Origin: Bacteriovorax sp. PP10 | Lineage (GTDB): Bacteria > Bdellovibrionota > Bacteriovoracia > Bacteriovoracales > Bacteriovoracaceae | Assembly: GCF_035013165.1 (NCBI RefSeq) | Contig: NZ_JAYGJQ010000001.1 | Span: 1,612,001-1,676,000, forward strand | Direction: 5' to 3' | Length of the DNA stretch: 64,000 bases | In this document: in pieces, positions 60,787 through 64,000 of the stretch | Numbering within the stretch: position 1 is the stretch's first letter | How the letters are laid out: the number at the start of each line of letters is the position of its first letter | Position numbers and translations under genes: made by a program | Notes under the pieces: model-generated | Databases searched by the model: none | What the model was told of the DNA's origin: nothing | What the model saw: the letters and a program-made list of their open reading frames with translations, nothing else

Positions 60787-61299
60787 TTAATCAAGTTCAA
60801 TAATCGCCTGGTAGCCATTCAGTATTGGAGCATTGCTGATAAAAGTAACAACAACACGTCCCCATCCGGCAGCAGGTACAGTTGGATGATATGTCACTTC
60901 AATTTTTGATTTTCCATTTTTAGGAAAGATTACAATCTGATAAGCATCTTTATAGTTCTGCCATTTGACTCTTTTAATAAATTGCAATCTGGCCTTTTCA
61001 ATTTCCATTGTGCCTTTTGCTTCAAGTTCCATATAACCACGCTCATCTCTGAATTCCGGTGGAAGAGCAATAACGTTTTCACCTTTTAAAGCATCATCAG
61101 GAATAGGAACGAGAATCTTTTTATAAATTTCATAATTCATCTTGGCGACAAATCGTTCAGGACTATTTTCTGTGATCTCGACTTTGGCAATACCACCTGA
61201 ATGCAACTTGCCTTTCAGTATGTGATAGTTGGCGATGTCGGCCGCTAAGGCCTGGTTGATAATAAAAATCGAGAACAAAAGTGTGATTAGTTTTTTCAT
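60787..61299 (-). CDS. Exported protein, unknown function
   Basis: From the ATG at 61299 the product is 170 residues with a Sec signal peptide (MKKLITLLFSIFIINQALA). The mature part (KGKLHSGGIAKVEITENSPERF, KIEVTYHPTVPAAGWGRVVVTF) looks like an immunoglobulin-like or lipocalin-like beta domain; no Cys in the mature part. AAGG is too far (16 bp) for a good ribosome site, and TATAAT lies 9 bp upstream, so translation may again be leaderless or from the ATG at 61323. Confidence 0.65.
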   Translation of the reverse strand: MKKLITLLFSIFIINQALAADIANYHILKGKLHSGGIAKVEITENSPERFVAKMNYEIYKKILVPIPDDALKGENVIALPPEFRDERGYMELEAKGTMEIEKARLQFIKRVKWQNYKDAYQIVIFPKNGKSKIEVTYHPTVPAAGWGRVVVTFISNAPILNGYQAIIELD

Positions 61300-61434
61300 A
61301 GTTATAAAATTATAACCTTTCATTTTAGTCAGTCTAGTCTTAACTGTCAGAGCCTTACAAATTATTACATTCGTGTAAAAGGGTTGCGCGGAATTTTTTG
61401 AAGCATAGTATGGATAATATCAAGGACGGTATTT

Positions 61435-62220
61435 ATGAAAAGATTTCTATCATTAACAGTATTTTCAACAGCACTTCTAGTTACTTCTTCATTATCATTT
61501 GCAGGTCAATCAGCGAGAATCGTTGGTGGAGTTGAAGTTGATCCAGCTAAGACAGAAACAAGATATATTGTAAGCATCGGTGGTGGATGTGCAGGAAGCA
61601 TTATCTCTCCGAAGTGGATTCTTACAGCAGCTCATTGCCAGTCAATCTTTAAGAGCGCGATCACTGGTGGAAGCGTAAACCTTAAAGCTCCAAATCGCAT
61701 TAAGCTTGAAATCAAAAAATCATATATTCACCCGAAAAACAATGCTGGAAACCAAAGCTACGACTTCGCTCTTTTAGAACTTAAAGAGCCAATTGATTTC
61801 GAAGCGACAGGGTTAACATCAATTGGATTAGTCACTCCAGAGATCGCAACAACTGGTGCAACTGATGACGGTCAAATGGCCACTGTATTAGGATGGGGAA
61901 CAATGCGTGAAAACGGATCAGTGACTCCACTTATGAGAATGGTAGACGTTCCGGTTGTAAGCAACGAAAGAGCTAACGCTAAAACGTCATACAATGGTTC
62001 AATCAACGAATCTATGCTTGCTGCTGGATACGATGAAGGAATGAAAGATTCTTGCCAAGGTGACAGCGGTGGACCACTTACGATCGAAGGATCTGATGGA
62101 AAACCAGTCCTTGCTGGTGTCGTAAGTTTCGGTAGAGGATGTGCGAGAGCGAAGTATTACGGAATCTACTCACGTGTATCTGCTGGATACGAGTGGATCG
62201 CTACAATGACTAAAGAATAA
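61435..62220 (+). CDS. Exported trypsin-like serine protease
   Basis: A 261-residue S1A protease with Sec signal peptide (cleavage about FA-GQ). The activation site ARIVGG (Arg28-Ile29) shows it is made as a short zymogen cut by a trypsin-like enzyme. Catalytic triad His67 (TAAHC), Asp110 (YDFALLEL), Ser211 (CQGDSGGP); Asp205, six residues before Ser211, is the S1-pocket Asp of trypsins, so cleavage after Lys/Arg is expected. Cys pairs are few. Such proteases are abundant in Bdellovibrio-type predators. AAGGA before the ATG; terminator after. Confidence 0.95.
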   Translation: MKRFLSLTVFSTALLVTSSLSFAGQSARIVGGVEVDPAKTETRYIVSIGGGCAGSIISPKWILTAAHCQSIFKSAITGGSVNLKAPNRIKLEIKKSYIHPKNNAGNQSYDFALLELKEPIDFEATGLTSIGLVTPEIATTGATDDGQMATVLGWGTMRENGSVTPLMRMVDVPVVSNERANAKTSYNGSINESMLAAGYDEGMKDSCQGDSGGPLTIEGSDGKPVLAGVVSFGRGCARAKYYGIYSRVSAGYEWIATMTKE

Positions 62221-62244
62221 TTTTTTAAATAAATTCTATTCCAT

Positions 62245-62274
62245 AAAAAAGGGCCCTTTATAGGGCCCTTTTTT
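62245..62274. terminator. Bidirectional terminator
   Basis: GGGCCC / GGGCCC self-complementary stem with loop TTTATA, A6 before and T6 after, between the protease gene and the convergent gene at 62276. Confidence 0.9.
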
Positions 62275-62275
62275 A

Positions 62276-63424
62276 TTACTGAACAGACGGTTTAACTAAT
62301 TTTGCGAGCTCCAGAGTTTTTCTAATTCCAGCGGCCGAAAAATACTCCATCACTAATAACTCTTCACGATTTTTATCGAGATTCGGTGTCTTCATTTCTT
62401 CTGTTGCATTCTTCATTGTCAGATCGGCCATGGCAACCAAGAGAGTGATCTCACATTGCTCTAAAACTTTGTTTGAACTTGTCAGGATGGGAAAAAGTTT
62501 TTCCTGTAATCCTTGAAGTGACTGGATGTTTTTCCATTTATCTAAGTTGTCCCCAGTTAAATTCTTTTTCCCAAAGTAATCAGGAAAACTTTCACAACGA
62601 TAGGCCAGCGAGAAGTAACTGCACTTAGTTCCACGAAAATCTTTTGGTTCTTTTTGGTTTTCTCGTATGTAAGGAGTCAACGATTGATTTTCCATACACT
62701 CTTTATCTGAACGAGGACGTCCGTAAACTTCGGCCATCGGATGAAAGTAAAACCTGTCATCAAACGCAGGAGAATCCTTTCCAAAGGCCAGTTCATCCGA
62801 AACATAAGTCACAGAGTGGAGCAGGCGCTGAAAGCCGGTATACTCAGATCCTGTGACTTCTGGTGGCGGCGGTGAAGTGTAGCGCTTAGGATAGAGTGCT
62901 CGCCAGAAATTAGTACCGGGATCTTTTTCAACTCTGTCATTTTCAGGAATTTTTTCAGCACCATAAACGTTAATCACATCTCCAGGCAAGCGGGGTTCAC
63001 CCACTGCAAGTTTGCGGCAAACAGGACTGTCCATCCAGTATTGCATTTCTTGCGGCCACATAAAGCGTGGCTTTGTAGAAAGTTTATGAAAACTCATCGC
63101 CGTTCCCCAACAGTTGGGCCCGCTGTGAACTAATGGTTTGTTTTGATATTCTTTGGCAAATTCAGGGAGGCAATCAAGCACGACTAACTTGTATTTCCCT
63201 TTTTTGACTGTTTGACAGCTTTTATCAGCTGCTTTCGGGGTAAAATTTAGAACAACTTTTTTCTTCCATGAGCACAATGCACTTTGCTGCTTTAATAAAA
63301 GATCGCAACTGCTTCCGGTGAGAATTAATTCCTGTTTTCCGCCAACAGAAATACCTAGCTCCTGTGAGTGAGCTAGGCCTGTAATATTAATTGAAAGTAG
63401 TAATGAATAAATAATTTTTTGCAT
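62276..63424 (-). CDS. Exported protein with Cys/His peptidase-like motifs
   Basis: The ATG at 63424 gives a signal peptide (QKIIYSLLLSINITGLAHS); the frame runs to 63457 but that lacks a signal. The 382-residue product contains SGPNCWGTAMSFHKL (about 110), LPGDVINVYG (about 155), and LHSVTYVSDELAFGK (about 205). Cys followed by W-G, the L-P-G-D-V turn and a His before a strand are the layout of NlpC/P60- or CHAP-like papain folds, though no family match is certain. Several further Cys late in the chain (DKECMEN, TKCSYF, YRCESF). Possible wall-acting or amidase-type enzyme; weak. Confidence 0.55.
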   Translation of the reverse strand: MQKIIYSLLLSINITGLAHSQELGISVGGKQELILTGSSCDLLLKQQSALCSWKKKVVLNFTPKAADKSCQTVKKGKYKLVVLDCLPEFAKEYQNKPLVHSGPNCWGTAMSFHKLSTKPRFMWPQEMQYWMDSPVCRKLAVGEPRLPGDVINVYGAEKIPENDRVEKDPGTNFWRALYPKRYTSPPPPEVTGSEYTGFQRLLHSVTYVSDELAFGKDSPAFDDRFYFHPMAEVYGRPRSDKECMENQSLTPYIRENQKEPKDFRGTKCSYFSLAYRCESFPDYFGKKNLTGDNLDKWKNIQSLQGLQEKLFPILTSSNKVLEQCEITLLVAMADLTMKNATEEMKTPNLDKNREELLVMEYFSAAGIRKTLELAKLVKPSVQ

Positions 63425-63502
63425 ACTTGTTAATTGTAACAAATATTGAGAATGCAATAACAGAGGGGCAAGATCACCCGTGAGAAACTATTTTACTCGG
63501 TT

Positions 63503-64000
63503 TTATGTTCTATGAACTGAGAACCCAGCAAAGGCCTGTTGGGTAGGCATCAGTGAAATCACATTGATATTCACATGTGCAGGACGAGTGATAACCCAGT
63601 CGATAGTCTCAGCAATATCATCAGCACTCAAGGCCTTAATCCCTTTGTAGACCGAGTCGGCCTTCTCTTTGTCGCCTTTAAAGCGCACTTCAGAAAATTC
63701 AGTGTGGCACATACCAGGTTCGATATTTGTCACGCGAACATTAGTCCCCAGTAAATCAGAGCGAAGATTCATACTCATCTGATGAACGAAGGCCTTGGTT
63801 GCTCCGTAAACATTTCCACCTTGATAAGGAAATTCACCAGCGACTGAACCAAGATTAATAATCTGTCCGTGATTTCTGCTCACCATGTCCGGTAAAATTT
63901 TATGTGTGCAGTAAAGGAATCCATTGATGTTGGTTTGAATCATCGTATCCCAATCTTCAAGCGAAGCTTTTTGAGCTAGCTCAGTCCCCAGAGCGAGGCC
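63503..64000 (-). CDS. Short-chain dehydrogenase (YdfG-like), 5' cut by window edge
   Basis: The frame is open to the last base, so the N-terminus with the Rossmann motif lies outside. Visible: LALGTELAQKASLEDWDTM (the segment after NNAG in YdfG-type SDRs), NLGSVAG with catalytic Ser, YGATK (Tyr and Lys, catalytic), and NIEPGMCHTEFSEVRFKGD (P-G-x-x-x-T-E), typical of the YdfG/malonic-semialdehyde reductase/serine dehydrogenase group using NADP. About 166 codons in the window; the end VHRT* is complete. Substrate within that group unclear. Confidence 0.88.
   Translation of the reverse strand, partial: GLALGTELAQKASLEDWDTMIQTNINGFLYCTHKILPDMVSRNHGQIINLGSVAGEFPYQGGNVYGATKAFVHQMSMNLRSDLLGTNVRVTNIEPGMCHTEFSEVRFKGDKEKADSVYKGIKALSADDIAETIDWVITRPAHVNINVISLMPTQQAFAGFSVHRT

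Overview
The window looks like chromosomal DNA of an AT-rich, Gram-negative, predatory-type delta-proteobacterial relative, most likely Bdellovibrionota (Bacteriovorax/Peredibacter-like). This is inferred from gene style: very many short exported proteins with Sec signal peptides, lipoproteins, several secreted proteases, a histone-fold protein, a CFI-box-CTERM protein and atypical receiver/PilZ-like proteins. I see no rRNA, tRNA, CRISPR array, prophage or IS element. Most genes are complete; the first (HTH regulator) and last (SDR) are cut by the window edges.

Layout. 1-5.2 kb: truncated HTH regulator, coupled membrane protein, GNAT acetyltransferase, then an accessory patch of small exported proteins, a lipoprotein made of seven 27-residue repeats, and three copies of a ~54-bp palindromic repeat. 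5.2-10.8 kb: zinc-ribbon SDR, alpha/beta hydrolase and thiolase on the minus strand, divergent from a TetR regulator whose palindromic operator lies between its own -35 and -10. 10.8-15.7 kb: exported MsrB, a double receiver/PilZ-like protein, MscS channel, glutaminase and an ETHE1/Blh-like metallo-hydrolase. 15.7-22.5 kb: a PAP2 phosphatase remnant, small exported proteins, a secreted HExxH protease, DedA, PBP4-type DacB, a lipoprotein, a zinc-finger/histone-fold protein and a NadD-like nucleotidyltransferase. 22.5-32.6 kb: rpsD, class IV aminotransferase, CFI-box-CTERM protein, single-domain response regulator, Grx4/BolA pair, exonuclease-DinG helicase, small membrane protein, methyltransferase, YchJ.

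32.6-39.8 kb is the 2-oxoglutarate dehydrogenase locus: sucA behind a leader with a perfect 17-bp inverted repeat, sucB, a terminator-like hairpin, a methyltransferase, lpd and an exported dienelactone-hydrolase-like protein. 39.9-42.5 kb is a three-gene export operon: a 3D-domain protein, a small protein and a caspase-like (clan CD) peptidase. 44.9-52.1 kb holds a MOP-superfamily flippase divergent from a T-C-A-T-TE NRPS with a glycine-like specificity code, and a FAD-Rieske oxidoreductase convergent with it. 52.3-64 kb: a 1113-residue exported carbohydrate-binding/BNR-propeller protein, a lipoxygenase-like protein behind a Fur-box-like site, a second HExxH protease paralogous to the first, a Q/N-rich miniprotein, small membrane proteins, an exported trypsin and a Cys/His candidate peptidase.

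A recurring regulatory theme is promoters whose -10 box sits 6-7 bp before the start codon with no ribosome-binding site, which implies leaderless mRNAs for many monocistronic genes; genes inside operons usually have AAGGA-type sites. The most unusual items are the NRPS with an orphan first carrier, the zinc-finger histone, the lipoxygenase-like protein with its Fur-like box, the caspase-like operon, the repeat lipoprotein and the palindromic repeat family.
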